In this document: one piece after another, positions 48,031 to 58,061 of the stretch
How the letters are laid out: the number at the start of each line of letters is the position of its first letter
Numbering within the stretch: position 1 is the first letter of the stretch
Origin: Linanthus parryae
Taxonomy: Eukaryota; Streptophyta; Magnoliopsida; Ericales; Polemoniaceae
DNA length: 64,000 bases
Reading direction: 5' to 3'
Assembly: GCA_023055425.1 (NCBI GenBank)
Contig: JALGPY010000004.1
Location: 59,047,718 to 59,111,717, forward strand
The notes under the pieces: generated by a model
Databases searched by the model: none
Told to the model about the DNA's origin: nothing
Seen by the model: the letters and a program-made list of their open reading frames with translations, nothing else
Position numbers and translations under genes: made by a program

Positions 48031-48044
48031 AAAAAGGGGGAGAA
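48031..48044 (+). other. Upstream purine box of element E
   Basis: AAAAAGGGGGAGAA, about 190 bases before the LTR-adjacent tract, after gatgaaagtc. D (27513-27525) and F (53147-53159) have the same box in the same context. Multiple polypurine tracts are a known Sirevirus trait. Confidence 0.65.
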
Positions 48045-48230
48045 ATTCTAGGTTTTTGGATATTTATTTTCTTCGTTGTTATTTGCTATTTGCTGAACTT
48101 TTTATTTTCTGTTGGTAAATTGAATAAGTTGGATCTTTTTGGAATTACTGTGTAATTATGTATTGTGAACTAATCAGTATTTTTTTTGCAGAGACTAAGG
48201 ATTAAACAAAATTTGGTTTTGTCAATCATC

Positions 48231-48241
48231 AAGGGGGAGAT
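48231..48241 (+). other. Polypurine tract of element E
   Basis: AAGGGGGAGAT directly abuts the TGTAAGATC start of the 3' LTR. Confidence 0.85.
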
Positions 48242-49500
48242 TGTAAGATCATTTTGTACAAGGCTTGGAATATTCTAACTATTTCAAGGCCTTGAACCAG
48301 CTTTTAAAGCCTTGAATCAGTTCCCATAGGCTTGAAAATATTTTAGCTATTTTCAAGGCCCTGAAACTGGATTCAAAACCTTTAAACTGCTTTACCTGTG
48401 TTAACATTCTCAGGGGGAGTTTTCTGCAAACTCTCCTGAGTTGATTTCTTTTATATTCTTCATGTGTTTGATTTATTGTTATTTGATGATGATAGACAAA
48501 GCATCCTAACTCGTTTGCACATAGTATATAATCTGTTTGACTATGTTTTTGCAGGAGGTTTTATTTCATAAGTTTGCATAGATTTTTTCCTAAACTGACT
48601 TACGCAGAGAAGGAAATAATCAAGAAGATGATTTTGTGTTTGATCTGAATGACTTGAAAGCTTCTCAACCAATTCAAATATAAGATCACGACATTATCTC
48701 TGAAAATTGTGATCACTTAACCGTTGGATAAGATTGTCAAAGAGTCAAAATATGTTGCCTACAAATTAGGAGATTTGTTGCTGAAAGATATTCAGAGCTG
48801 TTTGAAGTTTAAATGGAGCTCAATTATGAAGCAACAAGACAAAACACTCAACGGGCAAAAAGAGAGAGAGTTCTAGATTGACAAGCATCAAAAAAGTTCA
48901 TCAATCTTCCAATCCATTCACAGAAGATCACTGCATACTTCATTGCAGTTTCTACACTTCTTCTGTACTGTACTTTATTTGTAGATCATTTCAGTAATTT
49001 TTCTATCTCCTTTCTCAAGGATTGTTCAAAGTGAAAAATAGAGAATTCTTAGTTAATCAGTTAGCTAGAGTAGGTACTAGATAGGTTAGGAAGAACCACA
49101 AGTTGTAACAGAGTAAGGCAATTCTCTGTGCTTGAGATCTAGGCCTTAGCTTTTGATTAATAAAAATTGAGTTTAAAAGCCTATAGGGATCTAATCCCTG
49201 AGGTAGAGACGTAGGTCCAAGTGGACTGAACTCTATAAATCTCTTGTCTCTTGTTTTTTACAGTTCATTCATTTTCATAGTATTTGCAGCATTTGAAACT
49301 GTTTGTTTTTCAAGGGTTTGAAACTCTTTTCAAGGCCTTGTAAAAGGCTTGTCTGCTTTTTTCAAACTGTATCTCTTTAAAAGGCTTGAACTAGTTTTCA
49401 AGGCCTTGAACTGCAGTAGCTTTCACAAGATCTCATCCTTCTAGCAAGCTTTGCAAAAAGTATCTAAGCTGACATTTCCATCTGCATACTCGCACTTTCA
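48242..49500 (+). repeat. 3' LTR of element E
   Basis: About 1,259 bp, TGTAAGATCATT to GCACTTTCA. It differs from the 5' LTR by scattered substitutions, small indels and loss of the segment with the C-run (around 49460). Several of its boxes are degraded (AAAACCTTTAAA near 48375), so the pair is not very young. Confidence 0.9.
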
Positions 49501-49505
49501 GATGT
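49501..49505. repeat. Target site duplication gatgt of element E, right copy
   Basis: Identical to 40655-40659. Taking E out rejoins the LTR of copia G. Confidence 0.9.
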
Positions 49506-50330
49506 GATCTGCATGGATAAGCCTATTCCCAATATCGAGAAACTATGGATTGGATATATGAGTGTGAAGATTATGTCTCGTGTCCAATCAGGATATGAAG
49601 ACAAAGGGATGACACAACACAGTACCATTGGGCACAAGGTTTTTTCGGGATCACTACCTATTTGTATTAGTTGGGAGGAATAGATGTGTGGCTAGACACC
49701 GCTCTATGTTTGTAATAGTTACTACCAACTAAGTAGAAACCTATGGGGTCACACACCATCTGGATTAAACTGGATATGGGTATTAATTAGTTGGACTAAT
49801 TAATTAAAAGGATCACAATGCAACCACAAGCAAATTTAGTGGGACAAATTTGCAAGTTGACTAATCCATGTAAGGACATGATTAGGATTGGGGAAATTAC
49901 GTAGTTAATAAAGAGTTATTAACTATATAAAGGGACTCTAGCTTGTTATTTTCACAACACAAGTCATTATTGAGAGAACATGAAAAAGCAAGAGAGAGGG
50001 ACAAAATCCAAGAGGCCGAAGCCCTTAGACTCGTCTTCCCCATTGCCGTCGGCCACTCCTTGTGGCTCACGGCTTGCTCCAATTTGCTTGATCTCTTCCC
50101 TCCTTCTTTCGTTTCTAGCACTACACGTGGAGAAGGATTTCAGTCAAAGATCCAAGGTGTGGATACTCGTAGAGACGAAGACACAATTCTTCGTAGTGAT
50201 CACAAAAACTAAGGTACGCATGTTTCTACCCTAATCATGTTATGATTGCTTGCCTGTGATCCTTGCAGGGGTTTGAGCAGGATTACAATTATGTGTTACT
50301 GATTTCAATTTTACACCGTATATGTTATTT
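49506..50330 (+). repeat. LTR of copia G, right part
   Basis: Continues LTR G: ATCGAGAAACTATGGATTGG near 49537, TATA box tatataaag at 49924-49932, CTGTGATCCTTGCAGGGG near 50255. The exact end is uncertain (about 50315-50340), because the usual CCTACA end and the primer site are both missing, apparently deleted together. Confidence 0.75.
49924..49932 (+). promoter_or_regulatory. TATA box of LTR G
   Basis: tatataaag in the context aacTATATAAAGggactctagc, aligned with the TATA box of LTR B. Confidence 0.65.
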
Positions 50331-51352
50331 TATGGGAAAACTGAAATTAATTAGCATATTAGATGCAAATTGAATATGATTCAACCAAGGAATACCTAAT
50401 TTTACATCAGATATAGGAATTAGTGAGTTTGGATCACATAGAATGTGAAGAATATTGGATCTAGGAACTAGGGTTTGGGAACTAGTTGGAAAAATGTGTT
50501 TGTCAAACTTTGAAACAGTTAAACTTGGGCAACAAGGCAAGGAGTTGTTTTGGAAACAATTCCATAGAAGGGTTCGCCCCCCCCCCCCCCAGGGACCGCC
50601 CCCTTGCCTTGGCACCCAAGTTAGGGCATGCCCAAGGGCTTGGGTCGGCCTAGCGTGTGGCTTGGCCGTGCATGGGGCTTGACTGACCGGCCCCCAAGGC
50701 CGTGCCTTGGTCCTTTGGGTTGTTTGGCCATGGTTATGGTGGACCCCTTGGACCGTTTTGACCCTAGTTGCCCAATTTTCAAACTAAAACTAAAAAAGAG
50801 CATTAAAAATTGATTTAACTGTATTATGTGCTTCTTTTCATGAGGGTGACTATGGCCAAGGTTGTGGTTGTTTACTTTGTGGTTTGGTTTACAGCATGCG
50901 ACTGATAAAATTAATGTAATATTTAATTAGTTTTTACGGATTTCGAGCTGATCATCTTCTAAACATGCGAGGTTTTATTTATTTACATAGTTTAGATGCT
51001 AGATAGAATTAGATAATTAGTTGATAGCCAAAAGCATGGAAAATAAGACCAAAGAACCAAGGAGCAACAAAGATGATGGAGGAACTCGCACACCTAGGAC
51101 GCACGGCTATGGAAGAGTCACATGGAGATGAGCTTGTCACTTTAGGGCATATAGATATTATCATTGGCTTGGTAATATCTTAGTCTTAGGGCCATATCCA
51201 TGCCACATTAATTTTTATTTTGTGGATGTTCATCATTTATGTATTGCTATTTATTTTGTGTATGGTTGATACAAGAAAAACGTAACAAGATTATAATAAA
51301 CAAGAATGTTCTATTATTGTTGATTACCCAATTCCAATAAGTAGATCATGTT
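50331..51352 (+). other. Untranslated leader of copia G
   Basis: No gene is seen. Blocks match the leader of copia H on the other strand (AGCATATTAGATGCA near 50352, GGCAACAAGGCAAGGAG near 50527, GGCCATATCCATGCCACATT near 51191). Between them is a GC-rich stretch (about 50571-50760) with a run of about 14 C and many GGCC/TTGG words, at the place where H has its palindrome. The leader is cut at 51352 by element F; atgtt (51348-51352) is the likely left target duplication of F. Confidence 0.65.
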
Positions 51353-52903
51353 TGAGAGTTTTTAATGTAAGTAAAATAGCAGGATCAAAATACTGTAGAA
51401 GGGGGGGGGTTGAATAGAGTATGCTAACTTTTGCTAAAAAAACAGTCTTTTAAAACTGGAATAGAGTCTGCAGTTGATATCTCAAAGCTTTGTGAAAGAT
51501 TTGAGAAACTAGAGATTTAACTGCAGAACACAAAGGCTTCAAAGCTTTGAGATTTGGAAAACTCCAAAGCTTTGGAACTTTCTGTTTAGACTGTAATGTG
51601 AAGATAAATGAAGTATGCAGCAAGAAGACAAAGATTTTACAGAGTTCAGTCACGATTCGACCTAGTCTCTTCCTGAGGGATCTTATCCCTCCAGGATTCT
51701 AACACGACTTCTTATTAATCACCCAGATTCAGCCCTAGATCTCAAGCCTAAGTGAGATACATTTCACCTAAACAACTTGTGGTTCCTTGCCTATCTAGTT
51801 CCAGCTACAACATGTTGAAACAATAAGAACCTCTTTCTTGTTCACTTGAACAACTAAACTTCTAAGTTTAAGAGGTTTAAGAACACAATATGATAATACA
51901 AGTTTAGTAAAAGTGTGAAGAACACAAAATAGAGATAAGTAATAAAGCTTGGAAGTGTTCTTCAATTTGTGATGAATGATCTTGCTTCTGCAGTGTCAAT
52001 GGCCTGATGAGTCTGAAGTTTTGAATTATCTGATCTCTCCTGTTTGTAGTACTCTTCAAAATCTCATGATGATCAGTCTCAGCTCATGCATCTTTTTTCA
52101 AATTTAAAGCACTTATCTCCTTAAATAATAGCCTGCAACAACTAGAGATATTTTAGGAACCGAATGCCTAAAAATTCTCTTCCCTGATATGCTTCTTTCA
52201 ACAGATATGCTTGGATAGCTATCTGATTGGTTTATGGACGTTGGAATGCCCAAAAAAGCTGCATACACTCAACAAACAAGATCAAACAATATCCTGACAA
52301 ACTAGTATCAAGATCTGATCAGCAATATGCCAACAGTTCATGAGAAAAACTAGGTTTGGTTTTGTTTGAAAATAAACTTAGCTAATACATCCAATCTGAT
52401 GAATATTTCATGAACACATTATGGAACAAGTATTAATTGACAATAATAGATCCATAAAAAGTTATGAATCCCAAAGAAATAACCTGCATACACATATTTA
52501 ATCAGATGAACTTAGCAGTTAAGAGTATTCAGTGAATCTCAAAGCTTTGAAACTTTGTCTGCTAGTTCATCAGAATAAACTTTGATTTCCAATCCAAATC
52601 AATCCTGCATATAATGTTAATCTATCAAAAACAATAAATCCAAATGCCTGCAAAGTTCTATATATAGAGTTGTATAACTCAGTTCATATCAAAAACAAAG
52701 ACCAGCACAGAACAGTTAGTCACATGTATATGATTTATATATATATATAAGCATAGCTACAGTCCCTCAAAGCTTTGAAGCTTTGGCACTTCGGAATATT
52801 TCTAATATGTCCAGCCTGTGTTTCTGGCTTTAATCATCAAGGAATCTAAGATACTTTTGCAAATCTATCCATATATCAATATCAAAGAGCTTCAGATATA
52901 TCA
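51353..52903 (-). repeat. 3' LTR of element F
   Basis: About 1,551 bp; on the minus strand it starts TGATATATCTGAAG at 52903 and ends CATTAAAAACTCTCA at 51353. It contains AAAGCTTTG boxes near 51484, 51540, 51565, 52540 and 52766, and a short TA repeat near 52738. Confidence 0.82.
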
Positions 52904-52914
52904 ATCTCCCCCTT
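52904..52914 (-). other. Polypurine tract of element F
   Basis: AAGGGGGAGAT on the minus strand before the LTR. A second box, AAAAAGGGGGAGA, lies at 53147-53159. Confidence 0.8.
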
Positions 52915-53279
52915 CAAGAAAGAAAAAATATATTACTGAAATCCAGATTATGTATAAATTTCCTGCAACTAAAAAACACAAGTGATCCACCAATACCAAT
53001 AAAAGTATTAAACTAATTATCACATTTACACATAATATAGCACCTAAACAAAAATCTGCATAGCAAAAACCAACTAGCATCCTACAAAATTATTCAGCAC
53101 CCTACTCAAAATTATTACAAGACTTAACACAAAAAACATATAATCTTCTCCCCCTTTTTGACTTTCATCAAAAAATTAGAAGAAATGTAGGATATAGTTC
53201 AGAGTGTTTTGTAGATAAAAAAAAACTTTAAACAAACTTCGGGACTTGAAAGAAAAAGAAATGCAGAAAGAATAAGAAG

Positions 53280-55155
53280 GGAGGGCTTCAAGGCTTTGAA
53301 GATTCGGCCTCCTGATCCTTCTTGTAGACTTCTTTCCAGGGTTACCTTTTCCCATTCCCTTTTCCTGATCTTCTTCGTGTTCCCTTTCCACTGTGTGAGC
53401 CTTTAAATCTCCTTCAGCTGGTTCTACTCTTTGCTCACCTTGTTCAACACCTTCTTCACCCTGTGCTTTCTCAGTTTCAGCTTGCATTTTCTCAACTACT
53501 TCATCAACAAGCTTATCCAAATCAGCAAATTCCTTTTCAGCAGTCTCTACAACTGTTTCCTCATCACCAGCCTCGATTAAAAAGATCCATAGAAGTAGGA
53601 ACAATAGGAACTGGTTTCTTCTTCTTCTTCTTCTTCTTGAGATCTTCTCCAAGTACTTTATCTGAATTGATGCAAGTTTATCTTCTTTCTGAAGTGGGTA
53701 TCTTCTCTAGGTTCAATCCTTTGTTAATGATGTCTAGCTTATTGTTCACCAAACCTTTGAACTTGGTGAAATCAGTAGACAGATCAAACAACCCTTGTCT
53801 CATATCCTTCACTCCATCTTCCAAACCTTCAACCCTGTCCAATATTTGAGAGAAATTCAAATTACCAGACACTTTGGGGTTTGTAGCAGCTTTAGGTTTG
53901 ATAAACACCTTCTCTTTCAGCTCTTTAGCACTCAATTCAAAATGAAATTTCCACTTTCCTTTGACAGTGTGAACTATCCCAAATCCTTTGAAGAGATGCC
54001 TCATCCACCAACCAAAATCCAGTAGTAATCTTCTCCTCATCCTCCAAAGAGACTCCAAAGTGTTTTAAAACAAAGGTAAAACATTGACATAAGGCAGGGA
54101 ATGGTTCCTAGTCTTAGTGCCACATTAAACCATATACTCCATCACAACAGTAGGTAGATCAACTTCAAAACATTGACATATTAGATACATCATAATCAAC
54201 AACTTATCTGTCACCAATTCTTTAGAATACTACCTAGCAACTACACATCTCATAGTGATAGAAAACAAAATTTTAGCTTCACAGTTAAACACATATTGTG
54301 TTAACTAATTTGGTTCAGAAGGGGTTTCCTCCAAGAAAAACAAGGCTTTGGCCTTCTCCAAAATCTTGTTCCTATCAGGGTGATCACTAACCCTATACAT
54401 TCTAGGTACTCCCAAAACTTTGGCAAACACCCTGTGATCCAACTTAATATCAACACCAGCAACTTTTGATGTGAGAATGTACTTGTCACTATCATCCAAT
54501 TATTGAACCAAGTTTAGCTAGAAAAGTCTGGATAGCCTAGGGTAAGCCTCAGATGGTGGATTTAAAAAAATCTCAACAGATGATTTCCTCAAGTTCTTAA
54601 TGTAGTCTAAGTCCAATAAATCCAACAATTCAGTACGCTTAGACTACAGAAAGATACTGCAGATGATGCATACCCATCCATCCATACAGTCTTATCTTCT
54701 GAATTAACAAACCAAGAATCATGCCACAAGTTCTTAACAAAATGTTTAGTCTTCTTGGTCTTTACTGCAGTGTGTTTCACTCTTTTATTCTCTAGAGTTG
54801 CTTCACTCTTCATCTCATCAGGTTTGTTCTCCTTTGAAGATGGCACACTCTTCTTTTCACCTTTATCAACAACCACTTTCTTCTTCTTACTTGATTCTTC
54901 TCCCTGATCCTTACTCCCCTATTCTTTGTTCTTTATCAACTCTTCTGCAGCACACTCAGATACTGACTCAGCCTCTGGTTCTTCTTGAACTTCCTTTCCC
55001 TTCTTGACCTTATTTGAGGGAAGTAAAGTCTCTTGGACACTGGATGTATATTTAGAATCCAATCCATGAATGGTGATCTTCGTGTTAGCCTTCCTCTTTA
55101 TCCTCTTGTTGGATGTCTGACCTTGCTGCTTGATCCTCTCAAACTTGCGCTCCAT
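53280..55155 (-). pseudogene. Third frame after pol in element F
   Basis: The best-kept copy of this frame. The ATG at 55155-55153 opens MERKFERIKQQGQTSNKRIK, with a basic, nuclear-signal-like start (KRIKRKANTK). A Lys/Glu-rich segment follows (to about 54780), then a globular part (KHFVKNLWHDSWFVNSED, VWMDGYASSAVS, SEAYPRLSRLF, KLDHRVFAKVLGVPRMYRV). A helical C-terminal part (54058-53678: VKGKWKFHFELSAKELKEK, LEDGVKDMRQGLFDLSTDF) leads to an acidic tail (53652-53280). Stops and shifts near 54920, 54660, 54520 and 54300 break it. It resembles plant transposon-associated or env-like frames by position and by the YPRL-RLF segment. Function unknown. Confidence 0.6.
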
Positions 55156-55595
55156 TGTGATTAGGGTTTGAGAGGGTTTGAGAGACAAGAAGGAGAGAGA
55201 GAGAGATACGAAGAGATAGAAGTTTATAATGAGAGAAATAATCCCTAAAGTTAGCTTAAGTAGGTACAAGAGTTTGATTTGAAAAGGGATTTTCATGCAA
55301 AGGAGATTGGAAAATATTTCATGAGATATTTTTAGATATTTTTTCAAAATCTCTGAACTTTTGAACTATTCTGTAATTATCTAAAAAGATATTACAAAAT
55401 AATCCACGACCCAATTTTTAAAAGAATGCATATCAACTTAATCAAAGCAATGTAATAGTGGTTCAAAGCTTTGAGAAGTTTCAGAAAAACACAGAAATCT
55501 TCAATGCTTTGAGCCTTATTTTCAAGTCTTAAGAAAGTATGATCTCAAGGCTTTGAGATTTAAACATATACTATAGATAGAGACTAATACTACCC

Positions 55596-57330
55596 CTAAA
55601 GCAATGTATCCTTGTTCAACATACCCAATTCAAGCCTTAGGGATGCAAACCTCTCATCAGGAAATGCTTTAGTGAAATTATCAGCTATTTGCATAGAAGT
55701 AGAAATAAAAGATAGAAAAATGTAACCTTTTTCAACATGATCTCGAAGAAAGCGATGTCTCACATCTATGTCCTTTGTCCTTGAATGCTGAACTGGATTC
55801 TTTGATATAGAAATGGCACTTGTATAGTCACAGTTGATAGGCACATTTCTGAATTCAAATCCAAAATCTCTTACCTGTTGAGCAATCCATAAAACCTGAG
55901 AGCAACATGCTACAGCTGCAATGTATTCAGCCTCTACTGTTGATAGAGCTACTTAATTTTGCTTCTTTGAATGCGAACTAATTAGTGATGAACCAAGAAA
56001 CTTGCAACATCCTGAACTGCTCTTTCTGTCTACTTTGTATCCAGCAAAAGTCTACATCTGAATAACCACTCAACATGAAATTTGATCTTCTGGGATACCA
56101 AAGCCCCAAGTATTTGGTTTCATTCAAATATCTGAAATCCTTTTTACAGCAATCAAATGACTTTCTTTAGGATCTACTTGAAATCTAGCACACATACGTA
56201 CACTAAACATAATATCTGGTCTACTAGCAATTAGTTACAGAAGTGAACCAATCATACCTCTATAATCCTTTTGATTCACACTCTTACCATTTGTATCCTC
56301 GTCCAAAGATAATGATGAACTCATAGGGGTCTTAACTACCTTGGAATGTGACATGTTGTATTTATTTAACAATTCCTTGGTACATTTCCCTTGATGCACA
56401 AAAATTCGTTTCTTCATTTGATGCACATGAAGTCCGAGAAGGAAATTCAATTCCCCCATGAAGCTCATTCCCTGCACATTAGACTTGAAAAATCTTTTGA
56501 AAGAGCATCATTATTAGCACCAAATATAATATCATCGACATATATACTTACTATTAATAAATCGTGTTCATGATTCTTAATAAAAAGAGTTTTGTCAACA
56601 AGTCCTTTTGTGAAACCGTTTTATCCAGTAAAAACTTAGAGAGTCTGTCATACCAAGCCCTTGGAGCTTGCTTAAGTCCATACAAGGCTTTGTCTAATTT
56701 TTAAAAATAATCTGGAAAGGTGTCATTTTCAAAACCTGGTGGTTGAGCAACATATACTTCTTCTTGTAAATATCCATTTAGAAAAGCACATTTGACATCC
56801 ATTTGAAAAAAGCTTTATGTGATTATGTGATGCAAATGCAATAAGTATTCTAATAGCTTATAACCTTGAAGAAGGGGAAAATGTTTCCTCATAGTCAATA
56901 CCTTCTTCTTGATTATATCCTTGTGCAACCAGTCCTGCTTTATTTCTCACAACCTTACCTTTTTCATCAAGTTTGTTTCTGAACACCCATCTTGTCCAAA
57001 TCACTGTTTGCTTCTTTGGTATAGGAACCAAATTCCAGGCCTTATTCCTTCCAAACTCATTCAGCTCATTTAGCATTTCAATGATCCAATGTGCATCTGC
57101 TAGTGCTTCTTTTGCATTCTTGGGCTCGATAAGTGATACAAAAGCACTGAAAGTACACAGATTCTTCAGTTGTCCTCTTGTCTGAGTTCCAGTGGTTGGA
57201 TCTGATGTTCTCTACAAGATGATCAGATAAGTATTTCAAATTCTTTTTGGGTGTCCAAGTGTATGATCCTTTAAGGCTTTGAGTTCGTGACACAGTAGAA
57301 GGAGCATCATATGTCCTGTCTGTTTCAGTC
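55596..57330 (-). pseudogene. RT and RNase H of element F, broken
   Basis: A linker with SQSLKG is followed by RT (LNELNEFGRNKAWNLVP and GYNQEEGIDYEETFSPSSRL, 57076-56858). The active site SIYVDDIIFGA near 56530-56550 is intact, the only intact one in the D/E/F family here. MGELNFLLGLHVHQMKKRIF (56477-56400) and RNase H follow (MIGSLL, STVEAEYIAA, then DYTSAISISKNPVQHSRTKD at 55844-55780). Pol ends LNKDTLL at 55596. Frameshifts near 56880, 56500 and 56230 and a stop near 55955 break the frame. Confidence 0.82.
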
Positions 57331-58061
57331 TCAAGGCTTTAATATTTTGGCTCAGCAGGGGGTTCAAGCCCTTGAGATTCTTTTGAATGTTTCTGCTCCT
57401 TAGTTTTGCTTCTGTTGACTTTCTCACTGTCATCATCAGCCTCTTTCTTTTTCAAATTGAGATCTGCAAAACTTTGACTCAGAGATTCATCAGTACTTTC
57501 ATCAAAAATCACATTAATACTCTCTTCTACAATCTTAGTTCTCTTATTGAAAACTCTACAAGCCTTCCTAGTCTGAGAATAACCAAAAAAAAATACCTTC
57601 ATCACTTCTGGCATCAAACTTACCAAGATTATCTTTGCAATTGTTATGCACAAAACAATTACAACCAAAAGGCTTAAAAAATGCAACACTGGGCTTTCTG
57701 CCTTTGAATAATTCATAAAGAGTTTTCTTCAACATAGGCCTGATCTAACATCTATTGAGCACATAATTTGGCAGTATTAACAGCTTCTGCCCACAGATAC
57801 TTTGGCAAATTGCTTTCAAGTAGCATAGTTCTAGACATGTCTTCGAGATTCCTATGTGAGATTCCATGCTTTGCACAAAATAAATCAAAATCAAGCTCAT
57901 CAAATTCCCTACCATGATTACTCCTAATAGATGCAACATGTAAAATTTTCAAAGTTTGAAGCTCTTTATAAAGCTTTGAAAATTCAGATAATGATTCGGA
58001 CTAATCTCTAATAAACATAACCAAAGTAAATCTGGAATAATCATCAACCACAACATGCATA
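57331..58061 (-). pseudogene. Integrase C-terminal part of element F
   Basis: Order on the minus strand: SIRSNHGREFDELDFDLFCAK near 57930-57870 (the usual D of SDHG is N), then GISH joined directly to RNLEDMSRTMLLESNLPKYLW. The stretch with PQQNGVVERKN and the catalytic Glu is therefore deleted. The C-terminal domain (57716-57339; FDESTDESLSQSFADLNL) and an acidic linker with QGLEPP follow. The solo LTR at 58062 splits the integrase. Confidence 0.8.

Larger units (their letters stand above)
40660..49500 (+). mobile_element. Complete Sirevirus-like copia element E
   Basis: An 8.84-kb plus-strand element with LTRs at 40660-41964 and 48242-49500 and duplication gatgt on both sides. It has the same parts as D and F: initiator tRNA-Met primer site, gag with two knuckle-like motifs and a coiled coil, protease, integrase, RT/RNase H, a remnant of the third frame, and several GGGGGAG purine boxes. 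It lacks the integrase catalytic core and most of the third frame. It carries over 20 copies of a palindromic box with AAGGCCTTGAA or AAAGCCTTGAA core. The RT frame is long and open, but its active site is changed. Confidence 0.9.

Noticed and set aside
42001..49000. The palindromic boxes as heat-shock elements
   Set aside because: Heat-shock elements need alternating GAA/TTC units with two-base gaps. Here TTC and GAA are eight bases apart.
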